Shown: piece by piece, positions 24,458 through 32,901 of the stretch | How the letters are laid out: the number at the start of each line of letters is the position of its first letter | Numbering within the stretch: position 1 is the first letter of the stretch | Assembly (NCBI GenBank): GCA_023401925.1 | Contig: JAEXDA010000065.1 | Coordinates: 1 to 39,571, forward strand | Length of the DNA stretch: 39,571 bases | Reading direction: 5' to 3' | DNA from: Bacillota bacterium | GTDB lineage: Bacteria; Bacillota; UBA4882; UBA8346 | Made by a program: the position numbers and the translations under genes | The notes under the pieces: generated by a model | Databases searched by the model: none | Told to the model about the DNA's origin: nothing | What the model saw: the letters and a program-made list of their open reading frames with translations, nothing else

Positions 24458-25239
24458 TCCCTTTCGTCGAGACAACCACCGTCCACTGCATCGAACTTGC
24501 TGTATACTCTGTGCCACATATCCGCAAACCTTGGTTCACCGGGATCCCGCGGTCTTTCAAGAGAGTTGGTGATCAGCGTTTTCAGATCATGACTGTTTTG
24601 GCTTAAGATCAAAATCCGATCCGCTAAAATAATTGCCTCTTGAATATCATGGGTGACAAAAACCGCTGTAACACCTGTATCCTTCCACAGCTTTAGCAAA
24701 GTCCGCTGTAACATCCCCCGGGTTTGGGCATCCAGGCTGCCAAAGGGCTCATCCATTAATAAAACTTCCGGCTGCAGGGCCAACGCTCTGGCTAAAGCAA
24801 CTTTCTGCTTCATTCCTCCGGATAGTTGATAAGGATAATACTCTTCATACCCCTCCAGCATCATCATTGCCAAATACCGCCGGGCGATATCCTTCCGGTT
24901 CCGGTCGGAGCCGCCGATTTTTTTGATTTTCAAGGGGAAAGTAATGTTCCCAAGCACTGTCTTCCACGGAAAGAGCTGGTTAAAATCTTGAAAAATCATC
25001 ATCCGCCTGGCGTCCGGTTTGCTTAAGGGCGCCCCATCCAAAAAAACAGCCCCGGATTCAGGCTCTTCAAACCCGGCAATCATCCGCAGCAATGTCGACT
25101 TTCCCGAACCGGACGGTCCCACCAGGCAGATAAACTCTCCTTGATGAATCGAAATATTGATCCCCTGCAAAACTTGGATCCGGGAATCGCCGCTCCGGAA
25201 AGACTTGGCTAAATCTCTGAGCTCCAATTTACAATTCAT
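24436..25239 (-). CDS. NitT/TauT-family ABC transporter ATP-binding protein
   Basis: A 267-residue ATPase with Walker A (GPSGSGKST, about residue 41), Q-loop (MMIFQDFNQLFPW), signature LSGGMKQKVALARA, Walker B (VLLMDEPFGSLDA) and the switch His (FVTHDIQEA). Sequence style is SsuB/TauB/ThiZ-like. AGGAG lies 6 bases before the ATG. It is the last gene after the permease (25488) and binding protein (26263) but is separated from the permease by 248 bases of repeats. Its tail overlaps the convergent glycosyltransferase gene. Confidence 0.9.
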   Translation of the reverse strand: MNCKLELRDLAKSFRSGDSRIQVLQGINISIHQGEFICLVGPSGSGKSTLLRMIAGFEEPESGAVFLDGAPLSKPDARRMMIFQDFNQLFPWKTVLGNITFPLKIKKIGGSDRNRKDIARRYLAMMMLEGYEEYYPYQLSGGMKQKVALARALALQPEVLLMDEPFGSLDAQTRGMLQRTLLKLWKDTGVTAVFVTHDIQEAIILADRILILSQNSHDLKTLITNSLERPRDPGEPRFADMWHRVYSKFDAVDGGCLDERDYSSGRT

Positions 25240-25256
25240 GACATGCTCCTAATTTT

Positions 25257-25432
25257 ACCTAGAAAATACTTTTTTGCCTCAATTCTTTGCTCTGTGTCTC
25301 CGTGTCTCTGTGGCCAAAAAGCATTTAGACCACAGAGACACGGAGACAAAACCCATTTTCATCCTTTTACGTGCCCCGGCCAGCCGGGGCAGGCGACTAC
25401 CTAGAAAAATACTTCTAGCCCAGATTCTTTGT
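25257..25432. repeat. Repeat-built intergenic element (direct repeats around hairpins)
   Basis: An imperfect direct repeat of about 35 bases, starting ACCTAGAAAA and containing ATTCTTTG, occurs at 25257-25291 and 25399-25432. Between the copies lie a perfect 18-bp inverted repeat (25296-25313 with 25330-25347; arm GTCTCCGTGTCTCTGTGG) and an 8-bp GC hairpin, GCCCCGGC/GCCGGGGC (25373-25390). The layout is that of a small non-autonomous mobile or repeated intergenic element inserted between the permease and ATPase genes. No transposase is present. Confidence 0.6.
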
Positions 25433-25487
25433 TACAATCGGATAAAGAATTCCCAGGTTCAATAGTTAATTACTCCATGATAGAAAA

Positions 25488-26282
25488 TTAAAGGCCGATT
25501 CCCCATTTTTTCACTGTCAATGCTTCAATTTTATGAAAGAGAATATCTTCGACCAAAATACCGATGATCACAATCACGATAATCCCAGCGTAAATCCCGG
25601 CCGAATCCATAAATACCCGTTTTTTAAAAATAAACCATCCCAGCCCGCCTTCACCTCCGGCGGCTCCAAAAATCATTTCCGCGCTGATCAAAGCGCGCCA
25701 AGCCCTGGCCCAGCCAATCTTTAAACCGGCCAGCAAATACGGCAATGCGGCGGGAATCATAATCCTGGTTGCGCTTTGAACCGGAGTTAACTCCAGGTTT
25801 CGCCCAAATTCCCGATAAACTTTGGGAATCGACCGGAACCCCGCCGATAAATTAAGAATCACCGGCCAAATCACCGAATGAATGATGATAAAAACAATGG
25901 CATTGGGGCCGGTGCCTATCCAAAGAATGATGATGGGCAATAAGGCAATCCCTGGGAGCGGATGCGCGATAACGGTAACCGTATCCATCCATGACTGAAA
26001 AATTTTGCTGGACATGCTCAAAACTGAAAACAGCAAAGCGCCCCCAAAGCCAATCAATAAACCTTCTGAAATCAGCAGCATAGACAAACTTGTAGCGCGA
26101 ATCATTTCGCCACTTTGAAGCGAATCCACCAAGGAACCTATGATCTCCGGCAACGGGGGAAGCAATGCCGGGTTAACCCATCCTGAACTGGCGATTGCTT
26201 GCCAAATGAATCCAAATACCAAAATCCAGATGATCCGTTGAAACGGTTTGCTCTCCCAAGGCTTACCTTTCATAGCGCACAT
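25488..26282 (-). CDS. NitT/TauT-family ABC transporter permease
   Basis: A 264-residue inner-membrane permease (SsuC/TauC/ThiX-like) with about six transmembrane helices. The first is IIWILVFGFIWQAIASSGWV, and the coupling-loop region is SATRIMIPAALPYLLAGLK. The ATG at 26282 overlaps the end of the binding-protein gene by 20 bases; an ATG at 26273 is the alternative. Either way translation is coupled. The substrate could be an aliphatic sulfonate, a thiamine precursor, nitrate or riboflavin; the permease does not tell which. Confidence 0.9.
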   Translation of the reverse strand: MCAMKGKPWESKPFQRIIWILVFGFIWQAIASSGWVNPALLPPLPEIIGSLVDSLQSGEMIRATSLSMLLISEGLLIGFGGALLFSVLSMSSKIFQSWMDTVTVIAHPLPGIALLPIIILWIGTGPNAIVFIIIHSVIWPVILNLSAGFRSIPKVYREFGRNLELTPVQSATRIMIPAALPYLLAGLKIGWARAWRALISAEMIFGAAGGEGGLGWFIFKKRVFMDSAGIYAGIIVIVIIGILVEDILFHKIEALTVKKWGIGL

Positions 26283-27237
26283 TTTCCCATAAAATATCCG
26301 ACATTTCCCGGGGCATTTGGTGGATATAGCCCGAACGCTTTAAAAAAGCGGCAAATCTTTCAACTCCTTTGATGGTAGCCGTATATCCCATTCCTTTCTG
26401 ATTGAAATAGGACAATAATTCCGCCTGGGGAATTTTATATTCGTTACTGAGGAGGGTTGCAGTTTGGCTGGGATTCTCCTGAACAAAGCGTATTGCTTCT
26501 TGAAGGGCTGCAAGGAAAGCCCGATAGGTCCTGGGGTTTTGATCATGAAATTTCTCGGTGGTAACGCCGACAATAAAAGTAAACGCTCCCCCAAAAGCGG
26601 CGGTACCGTCGAGTATCTGATGCATTTCCGGATTTTCCAATTCTTTATTCAAATAAGGCGGCGCCGTGAAATGGGCGGTAATTTCCTTCCTGGCGAGCAA
26701 AGCGTTCATCCCGTCCGGGTGGGCCAGGGTGACCAACAGGTTATCAAGCTTTTTGGCATCCCCAAACTCCCGTTCACTGGCCATGGCTAACAGAATATGT
26801 TGGATGCTTCCCGGTTGCGGCAGGGCGATGCGGTCATTTCTGGTAATATCGCCAAGGGAGCGGATTCCCTTTTTCCAAGTTACCAGTCCTACCGGACTTT
26901 CCGATAAACCGCTGGCGATCTTCCACTTCATTCCCTTATCCCATCCGATTAAAAACGGCGGAATCGCCATGAACCCGATATCGACTCGATTGGCTAACAT
27001 TGCCTCACGAATGGTGGCGGTATTACTCAACTGACTCCATTCAATCCTTACGCCAGGCAACCTCTTCTCCAATAATTTCCGGCCTTTCATAATTTGCAAC
27101 GGGGCATAAGCCAAACCGTATTGCTCGGAAAGGCAAATCTTATTCACTTGATCCGGCTGATTGCCAAGAGTGCATTCGGAAACTATCATCGCTATCAACA
27201 TCACCAGAATCGTTCCTGCCAAACGAAATCTCTTCAC
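26263..27237 (-). CDS. NitT/TauT-family ABC substrate-binding protein
   Basis: A 324-residue exported binding protein of the NMT1/SsuA-like fold. The start is GTG at 27237 because AGGAGGT lies about 5 bases upstream and it gives a proper signal peptide (MKRFRLAGTILVMLIAMIVS, then ECTLG); the longer frame to 27294 lacks both. The cysteine may be lipidated although the lipobox is not canonical. Family-like stretches are YGLAYAPLQIMKGRKLLEK, REAMLANRVDIGFM and ITAHFTAPPYL. The GFMAIPPFLIGWDKG loop resembles sulfonate/nitrate-type binders. The ligand is not identifiable. Confidence 0.85.
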   Translation of the reverse strand: MKRFRLAGTILVMLIAMIVSECTLGNQPDQVNKICLSEQYGLAYAPLQIMKGRKLLEKRLPGVRIEWSQLSNTATIREAMLANRVDIGFMAIPPFLIGWDKGMKWKIASGLSESPVGLVTWKKGIRSLGDITRNDRIALPQPGSIQHILLAMASEREFGDAKKLDNLLVTLAHPDGMNALLARKEITAHFTAPPYLNKELENPEMHQILDGTAAFGGAFTFIVGVTTEKFHDQNPRTYRAFLAALQEAIRFVQENPSQTATLLSNEYKIPQAELLSYFNQKGMGYTATIKGVERFAAFLKRSGYIHQMPREMSDILWENVRYER

Positions 27238-27350
27238 CTTAAACCTCCTGAAATAATTCCCCGGAAGAAATACCGGGATATCTTTCGCGACCATCCATAG
27301 CCTTATTTGAGGCTCTCATCTGACTAGTACACCTTCGGGAATCGCAACAG

Positions 27351-28595
27351 TCAATACCCATTGCTAGAAAACCGGATAACCTGATTTTTGCCGAATTCAT
27401 CATAAATGCCAAGTTCCCTATAGGCGCCCTCGATCTTTTCTTTTAAATCCGCTTGATTACTACCTTCTATAATTAGATAACCTGCTCTTTGGGTGGCATT
27501 GGCTATGGGGTGGATCGGATCTCCAACCCGATAAAGATACCTTGCCCGAACCACTCCAGGTAACTGATTAATCTTGTCGATATCAGCCAAGGCCCCCACT
27601 TTACATGGGTTAGCGAAAAAAAGCTCAACCGATAGGCGTTTCGAATTATGGAGCAAGTCATGATTTTTCAAATCAAAAACCGCTAATTCCCTTCCCAAAC
27701 TGGCGTCGATCAACATTCCTAAAATATCAATTCCGGTGGCCCGGTGTAAATAAATATCCTCATAGGCCCCGCCGATCCGGCAAGCGATCTCATTCACTTT
27801 AATCCCTGCGGCGCCGATCAGCATCTGAAAATAAATCGGGCCGTTGGCTATCTTAAAACTAGCCACAATTTGTTTGGATAGCGTTGAAATCTCCTGATAA
27901 TGCCAATCCAAAAACTTGGACGGCAAATGATGCGCGATGCAAATACCGATATGCCGCTGATTCTCAAATGAAACCCGGTCGACAACTGAAATTAAAAATG
28001 TTTCCCCATTCACCACCCAGCCGCTGACCGTGATCTCTTCACTTGGATAGTACTCTTCGACTAAAATCCGGGATTCCCTGGAATAACTCAAAACGTCCTC
28101 AAAGACTTCCCGGATTTCGGTGATGGATTGCAATTTATATACTCCCCGTTGCCCCTGGCTGTCAAGGGGTTTAACCACCACCGGAAAACTGATCCCGGCG
28201 AGCTCCCGGTCAGAAAAGTTTTTCGACAATAAACGATATTTCGCAGTAGGAATACCGTCCTCCTGAAATTTTTCTTTCATTATTTCTTTATGGGTGACCG
28301 CCTTGGCTGTGGCCCCATCGAGAAATGCCGGAAGTTTTAACTTTTGGGCCACCTCGGCCGCAGTATATACCGGTTGGTCGGTCCCCAGAGTCATGATTCC
28401 GTCAACCCCATATTTTTTGGCAATTCCGACGTTCCCCTCCACATCAAAGGTGCTGACCTGCTCATGGAAATCGGCAATGGCTTTACCGGGGGGATCCGGG
28501 TAATAGTCGGAGACGATCACCGTATGGCCTTGTTCCTTGGCTCTTGCAATGGCATTGAACTGAGCGTTGCCCGCTCCTAAAATCAACAGTTTCAT
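27351..28595 (-). CDS. ATP-grasp ligase family protein
   Basis: A 414-residue enzyme with an N-terminal Rossmann-like domain (KLLILGAGNAQFNAIARAKE), a central ATP-grasp (FPVVVKPLDSQGQRGVYKL, RILVEEYYPSEEITVSGWV) and the Mg/ATP site KVNEIACRIGGAYED. These are PurK/PurT/CPSase-like enzymes that join a carboxylate to an amine or thiol via an acyl phosphate. AAAGGAAAT precedes the ATG. It follows the GT2 gene by 24 bases in the same operon. It could modify an amino-sugar glycan or make a small peptide-like molecule; the substrate is unknown. Confidence 0.82.
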   Translation of the reverse strand: MKLLILGAGNAQFNAIARAKEQGHTVIVSDYYPDPPGKAIADFHEQVSTFDVEGNVGIAKKYGVDGIMTLGTDQPVYTAAEVAQKLKLPAFLDGATAKAVTHKEIMKEKFQEDGIPTAKYRLLSKNFSDRELAGISFPVVVKPLDSQGQRGVYKLQSITEIREVFEDVLSYSRESRILVEEYYPSEEITVSGWVVNGETFLISVVDRVSFENQRHIGICIAHHLPSKFLDWHYQEISTLSKQIVASFKIANGPIYFQMLIGAAGIKVNEIACRIGGAYEDIYLHRATGIDILGMLIDASLGRELAVFDLKNHDLLHNSKRLSVELFFANPCKVGALADIDKINQLPGVVRARYLYRVGDPIHPIANATQRAGYLIIEGSNQADLKEKIEGAYRELGIYDEFGKNQVIRFSSNGY

Positions 28596-28619
28596 GATGA
28601 ATTTCCTTTTGATTATAGA

Positions 28620-29357
28620 TTAGAAATGAATCTCCCTGATCTCAAACTGAGGTCGCTTATTCTTTGGCAGATACTCCGCAATCCTTGAATAATTCATTAA
28701 CAATTTAACCCAAAGGCGAAACAACTTGCAGAAACTATAATTTGAACCGCCGTATCTCCTTGGCTCATGACGAACGAAAACATTGGCGGCGCAGGTGGTA
28801 GCCTTAAAAATTAACGGAGCGAGATAGATGAAAGACCTCTTTGCCTGTGTGAGTTCCACCACCACAGTCCGTTTTAAAGCCCTAAAGCTGCTTACTTTAA
28901 GATTGCGGGTTTTTCGGGAAATGAGGGTCAATAAACAATCGGTGATAACGGTGCCCAGATTCCTGTAAAATGAATGTTTCTTGGCGGCAGGAATCCCGAA
29001 AACAACATCGTAACCCGCTTCGATCTTTTCAATCAGAAGAGGAATCTCTTCCGGAGGGTGCTGTAAGTCATCATCCAGGGTAATCACAACTTCGCCGGCA
29101 GCATAATGGAAGCCGCCGAGTAAAGCGTTTTGTTGCCCAAAATTACGGCTCAACCGGATCAGCTTAACTTTCGGATCACCGGAGCGAAGCGCCTGCATCT
29201 TCAAAAAGCTTCCATCCCGGCTGGCGTCATCCACCATGATGATTTCATAATTTTCGCCCGCTATCTTTTTTAAAACCGCACTAAGTCTCCGATACAATTC
29301 TCCCAGGGACTTTTCGCTGTTAAAAACGGGGATGACTACTGATAAATAAGTTGCCAT
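28620..29357 (-). CDS. Glycosyltransferase family 2, ArnC/DPM1-like
   Basis: A 245-residue GT-A glycosyltransferase. Motifs are SVVIPVFNSEKSLGELYRRL, MVDDASRDGSF (nucleotide Asp) and ITLDDDLQHPPEEI (the D-x-D-type metal site), followed by FGIPAAKKHSFYRNLG. The C-terminal hydrophobic helices of full-length ArnC/DPM-type proteins are missing, so it is a short soluble or peripheral form. It would move a sugar from a nucleotide to undecaprenyl phosphate or a glycan. The start has AGAGGT just upstream. It lies 8 bases after the aminotransferase gene. Confidence 0.85.
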   Translation of the reverse strand: MATYLSVVIPVFNSEKSLGELYRRLSAVLKKIAGENYEIIMVDDASRDGSFLKMQALRSGDPKVKLIRLSRNFGQQNALLGGFHYAAGEVVITLDDDLQHPPEEIPLLIEKIEAGYDVVFGIPAAKKHSFYRNLGTVITDCLLTLISRKTRNLKVSSFRALKRTVVVELTQAKRSFIYLAPLIFKATTCAANVFVRHEPRRYGGSNYSFCKLFRLWVKLLMNYSRIAEYLPKNKRPQFEIREIHF

Positions 29358-29365
29358 TCTGACCT

Positions 29366-30517
29366 CTACAGGCTTTCCAAAATATTGACCAATTTTTCCA
29401 TTACGTATTCGACTTCAGCCGCGGTCATTCCTGTAAACATCGGTAACCTTAACAACCTCCGGCTATACTCCTCTGTTAGCGGGAGATCATCCGGGGCATA
29501 CCCCAAACGCCTTCCCATCGGCGAACTGTGGAGGGGAACATAATGAAAAGCAGTCTGTATTCCATAACTGCTTAAATTCTCTTTTACCCTGTCACGGATC
29601 GCTTCAGTGCCAAAAACAATATAAAACAAATGATAATTGGAGCAACAGTCCGCGGGAATCGTGGCCATCGATATTTCCCCATTCCGGACAAAGGGTAGAA
29701 GATAATTTGAATACGTCTCATGGATCCATTTCCGTTTGGCTGTGATCCGGTCGATCTCCTGTAACTGGCCGTAAAGAAAAGCCATCAGGATTTCCGACGG
29801 CCCGTAACTCGATCCCCAGTCTACCCAGGTATATTTATCGATCTCTCCCTTGAGAAAACGACTCCGGTTTGTGCCTTTTTGAATCAGAATCTCAGCCCGT
29901 TCCATCAATGCCGGATTCCGTTCATTGATCAGAATGGCTCCCCCCTCGCCGCAGGTGAAATTTTTAGTTCCGTGAAAACTGTAACAGCCGATTTGCCCCC
30001 AAGTTCCGAGATACTTTCCTTGATAGGAAGCATTCACAGCCTGAGCCGCATCTTCAATCACCCGGATCTTCCGAAAATCAGCCAAAGCCATGATCCGCTC
30101 CATCTCACAACCGATGCCGCCGTAATGAACCGGAATAATCGCTTTGGTGTTATCGGTAATTTTTCTTTCAATGTCATCGGGATCAATATTGTATGTTTCG
30201 GGCTTAATCTCGGCGAAGACGGGTTTGGCGCCGCGTAATAATATCGCATTGGCAGTGGACGGGAAAGTAAAAGAAGGCATAATCACTTCGTCGCCAGACT
30301 TTAAGCCCACCAATAACGCGGCCATTTCCAGCGCATCCGTGGCTGATGCGGTCATTAATACTTTCGGCGCTTCAAATTTCCGGGCGATCAATTCCTTTAC
30401 TTTTTGGGAATAGGGACCTTCGTCGGCGATTTGACCGTTTTGGATTGCCTCCGCGATATAGGACAACTCGGAGCCGACAACATACGGCTCGTAAAAAGGG
30501 ATCTTCAAATTGCACAC
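29366..30517 (-). CDS. DegT/DnrJ/EryC1 sugar aminotransferase, WecE/ArnB-like
   Basis: A 383-residue PLP enzyme that would aminate a nucleotide-linked keto-sugar. Motifs are TASATDALEMAALL, VIMPSFTFPSTANAILLRGA, VIEDAAQAVNASYQGK (Asp for the PLP nitrogen) and SFHGTKNFTCGEGGA (Schiff-base Lys). WecE/RffA-type dTDP-4-amino-4,6-dideoxygalactose synthases are the nearest group by eye. GTG at 30517 is chosen as start since homologues begin near IPFYEPYVVGSELSYI; the frame is open upstream to 30649 into a repeat element. No nucleotide-sugar dehydratase is in the window. Confidence 0.87.
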   Translation of the reverse strand: MCNLKIPFYEPYVVGSELSYIAEAIQNGQIADEGPYSQKVKELIARKFEAPKVLMTASATDALEMAALLVGLKSGDEVIMPSFTFPSTANAILLRGAKPVFAEIKPETYNIDPDDIERKITDNTKAIIPVHYGGIGCEMERIMALADFRKIRVIEDAAQAVNASYQGKYLGTWGQIGCYSFHGTKNFTCGEGGAILINERNPALMERAEILIQKGTNRSRFLKGEIDKYTWVDWGSSYGPSEILMAFLYGQLQEIDRITAKRKWIHETYSNYLLPFVRNGEISMATIPADCCSNYHLFYIVFGTEAIRDRVKENLSSYGIQTAFHYVPLHSSPMGRRLGYAPDDLPLTEEYSRRLLRLPMFTGMTAAEVEYVMEKLVNILESL

Positions 30518-30559
30518 CGCTTTCCATCTTTCGGATTTTTGAGGGATTAAATTTGAAAA

Positions 30560-30684
30560 AAAAAGGGCTGCCGCAAAAAGAAAAGTATCGCTAGAGATAT
30601 ACAATATAGAAGTGCTTACGTATTCATCGGAGCAATATGTATATCTCACTGAATTTAAATACTTTTTTTAGGGCAGCCCTTTCT
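30560..30684 (-). repeat. MITE-like 120-base imperfect palindrome ending in a T tract
   Basis: AAAGGGCTGCC (30562-30572) and GGCAGCCCTTT (30672-30682) are perfect 11-bp ends. Inside, AAAAGTAT pairs with ATACTTTT and GAGATATACA with TGTATATCTC. On the minus strand the right-hand arm is followed by nine T, so the whole element can act as a giant terminator after the rhodanese gene. It resembles a small inverted-repeat mobile element, but no target duplication was identified. Confidence 0.6.
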
Positions 30685-30720
30685 ATAATCCGAAGTTCGG
30701 ATCAAAAAATCGCAAGCGCT

Positions 30721-31620
30721 CTATTTTACCAGCGGATAACCCTTGTTAACCCAACCCTGCGGAGCGTTGGACGGCATCCCGGCTCCGCCGTTCATCGATA
30801 CCGCGTCATATCCCAACATTCTCAGGCCTGCCACGGTTTGGCCGGCAGTTTGTCCGGTATAGCAATAAACAATAATTTTCTTGTCAGTCGGCAGAGTGGC
30901 GAATTTTTGTTCCATTCCTTTGCCGAAAGGAATGTTGATGGCCCCTTCGATATGGCCGTTCGCATAATCTTCCGCCTTCCTGACCGACAAAATCACCACG
31001 CCGGGATCTTTCTTGTCCACCAAAGCCTTGGCGTCAGCTTCGCTGATTTTATAGTTGGCGTAGGTAGTCCCTTTGACCGCACTTAAACCCTGATAGTATT
31101 CTTCAATCGCCTTCTTAATCTCCGGGTTTACGACCGTTTTTCCTGTGGGCATTTGGTTGGCCTTGGTTTCAACAACATCCGTTACACCTTCAACCTTGGA
31201 AATTCCCAAATCCCAGCCTAAGTTGACCGATTTGGCGTTAAACCCGGCCATGTTCAGCAAAGCCACGGTTTGGCCGGCAGTCTGGCCGGTATAGCAATAA
31301 ACCATAATCGTTTCCTTTTTAGGCAATTTCTCTAAGTTTTCACTGATCGCAGTGCCGAAAGGAACATTGACCGCCCCTTGGATATGGCCTTTGGCATATA
31401 CATCCGGTTGCCGGATATCCAAAATAAACATCTTTTCCTTGGCTTTCACCTTGGCCACCAAATCTTTTTCTCCGATTTTGTAGCTATCTGCGGGCATGTT
31501 GGCAAAATAGGCAAAAACCGCATCATTAACCGGTTTGGAAGCCCCAAAGGCAACTGCAAATCCAGCAGCCAAGGATACCGTCATGAACACTGAAAGCCAT
31601 TTCCAATTGATTCTTCTCAT
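30721..31620 (-). CDS. Exported double-rhodanese sulfurtransferase
   Basis: A 299-residue protein with a signal peptide (MRRINWKWLSVFMTVSLAAG, then FAVAFGA) and two rhodanese domains. The active-site loops CYTGQTAG occur at Cys109 and Cys253, with GHIQGAVNVPFG and GHIEGAINIPFG before them. Both domains keep the catalytic cysteine, unlike many tandem rhodaneses in which one is dead. It should handle persulfide or thiosulfate sulfur outside the membrane. GAAGGAGG precedes the ATG. It is the last gene of the YeeE-TusA sulfur operon, 24 bases after the flavoprotein. Confidence 0.92.
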   Translation of the reverse strand: MRRINWKWLSVFMTVSLAAGFAVAFGASKPVNDAVFAYFANMPADSYKIGEKDLVAKVKAKEKMFILDIRQPDVYAKGHIQGAVNVPFGTAISENLEKLPKKETIMVYCYTGQTAGQTVALLNMAGFNAKSVNLGWDLGISKVEGVTDVVETKANQMPTGKTVVNPEIKKAIEEYYQGLSAVKGTTYANYKISEADAKALVDKKDPGVVILSVRKAEDYANGHIEGAINIPFGKGMEQKFATLPTDKKIIVYCYTGQTAGQTVAGLRMLGYDAVSMNGGAGMPSNAPQGWVNKGYPLVK

Positions 31621-31644
31621 TATAAAAGCCTCCTTCTTCTCACT

Positions 31645-32889
31645 TCAATTGATTAATTTCAAAATACATTGCTCCATAGTTTCCGGACAAACATTTTCAG
31701 TAACGGTTTCCAAAGGTTTCCCGTCTCTCAGCAAAACCAAAGCCGGGAGTTTTTCGGGAACTTTTTGGCAAACTTTTTCGATTAAAGCGCCTGATTTATA
31801 AACATCAACCTTGGATATGCCGACTTTCTGATCGTATTTAGATTTCATCTTCTCAACAATAGGCAATAAGCACCGGCATTCTTCGTTGGTCGGTTCCCAG
31901 ACATACAACAAAGACGGCCGTTCTTTCCCCAAGAGCTGCTGAAAATAATCGGATTCTGCGATATAGCGTTCCGCCGAGACTGCGGCGATTGCGCCGTCTC
32001 CAACTGCTGTTGAGACTTGCCGTAAGCATTTCGCCCGGACATCACCGACCGCATAAATTCCTTCCCTGTTGGTTTCCATCAATTCATTGGTAAGAATATA
32101 ACCCCGTTCATTCATGGCGATTAACCCTTTAAAAATTTCGGTATTGGGAAGGTATCCGATAAACAGGAAACAACCGTCCACCGCTACCGGAATGATCTCT
32201 CCGGTTTTGGTGTTTTTCAGGTTGACCTGGTTTAAACGATCTCCCCCGATAAATTCATCCACCATGGTATTCCAGATGAATTCCATCTTCGGGTTGGCGA
32301 AGGCCTGTTCTTGAGCAATTTTGTTGGCATCCAGGGTGCCTTGGTCATGAATGACCGAAACAATCACCTTTTTTGCAAATTTCGTCAGAAACATTCCTTC
32401 CTCAATTGCCGCATCGCCGCTGCCGACCATCAGAACCACTTTGTCGGTGTAAAAAGCCGCATCACAGGTGGCGCAGAAAGAAATCCCCTTGTCATAAAGA
32501 AAACTTTCCTCGTTTTTAGCCCCGGTCAATCTGGGTTTGCCGCCGGTGGCGATGACTACCGCCTTTGCCCGGTAATCCGCCCGGAATGTCTTGACGATTT
32601 TAGTGCCATCCTCAAGGACCTCAATCCCTTTAATATCGGTGAGTTTAAACTCCGCTCCCAAACGTTTCGCTTGTTTCTCAAACAGTTTCATCAGAGCGGT
32701 CCCGCCGATGGGTTCGGGGAAGCCGGGATAGTTTTCGACTTCGCTGGTATAAGTCGCTAAACCGCCTACCAAGGACTTTTCAAACAATATGGTCTTTAAG
32801 CGGGCTCTGCCGGCGTATATCCCGGCCGTCAGGCCGGAGGCTCCGCCTCCGATAATCGCCACATCGTAATCAAAGATCTGTTTTTCCAT
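31645..32889 (-). CDS. Thioredoxin-reductase-like flavoprotein with thioredoxin-like C-terminal extension
   Basis: A 414-residue FAD/NAD(P)H oxidoreductase. FAD motif IIGGGASGLTAG (residues 12-23), redox pair CATC (Cys139 and Cys142), NAD(P) motif VGSGDAAIEEG and the C-terminal FAD motif GIYAVGDVR are present. Normal TrxB is about 310 residues. Here residues of about 325-414 form a thioredoxin-like tail (LLYVWEPTNEECRCLLPIVE), in which the usual C-x-x-C is replaced by CRC. The context of YeeE, TusA and rhodanese suggests reduction of persulfide or thiosulfate-derived sulfur. It sits 12 bases after the small YeeE gene. Confidence 0.85.
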   Translation of the reverse strand: MEKQIFDYDVAIIGGGASGLTAGIYAGRARLKTILFEKSLVGGLATYTSEVENYPGFPEPIGGTALMKLFEKQAKRLGAEFKLTDIKGIEVLEDGTKIVKTFRADYRAKAVVIATGGKPRLTGAKNEESFLYDKGISFCATCDAAFYTDKVVLMVGSGDAAIEEGMFLTKFAKKVIVSVIHDQGTLDANKIAQEQAFANPKMEFIWNTMVDEFIGGDRLNQVNLKNTKTGEIIPVAVDGCFLFIGYLPNTEIFKGLIAMNERGYILTNELMETNREGIYAVGDVRAKCLRQVSTAVGDGAIAAVSAERYIAESDYFQQLLGKERPSLLYVWEPTNEECRCLLPIVEKMKSKYDQKVGISKVDVYKSGALIEKVCQKVPEKLPALVLLRDGKPLETVTENVCPETMEQCILKLIN

Positions 32890-32901
32890 AAAGAGCCTCC
32901 G

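Noticed and set aside
25274..25465. 63-residue plus-strand frame
   Set aside because: It is read entirely out of the repeat element at 25257-25432 and lacks a ribosome binding site.
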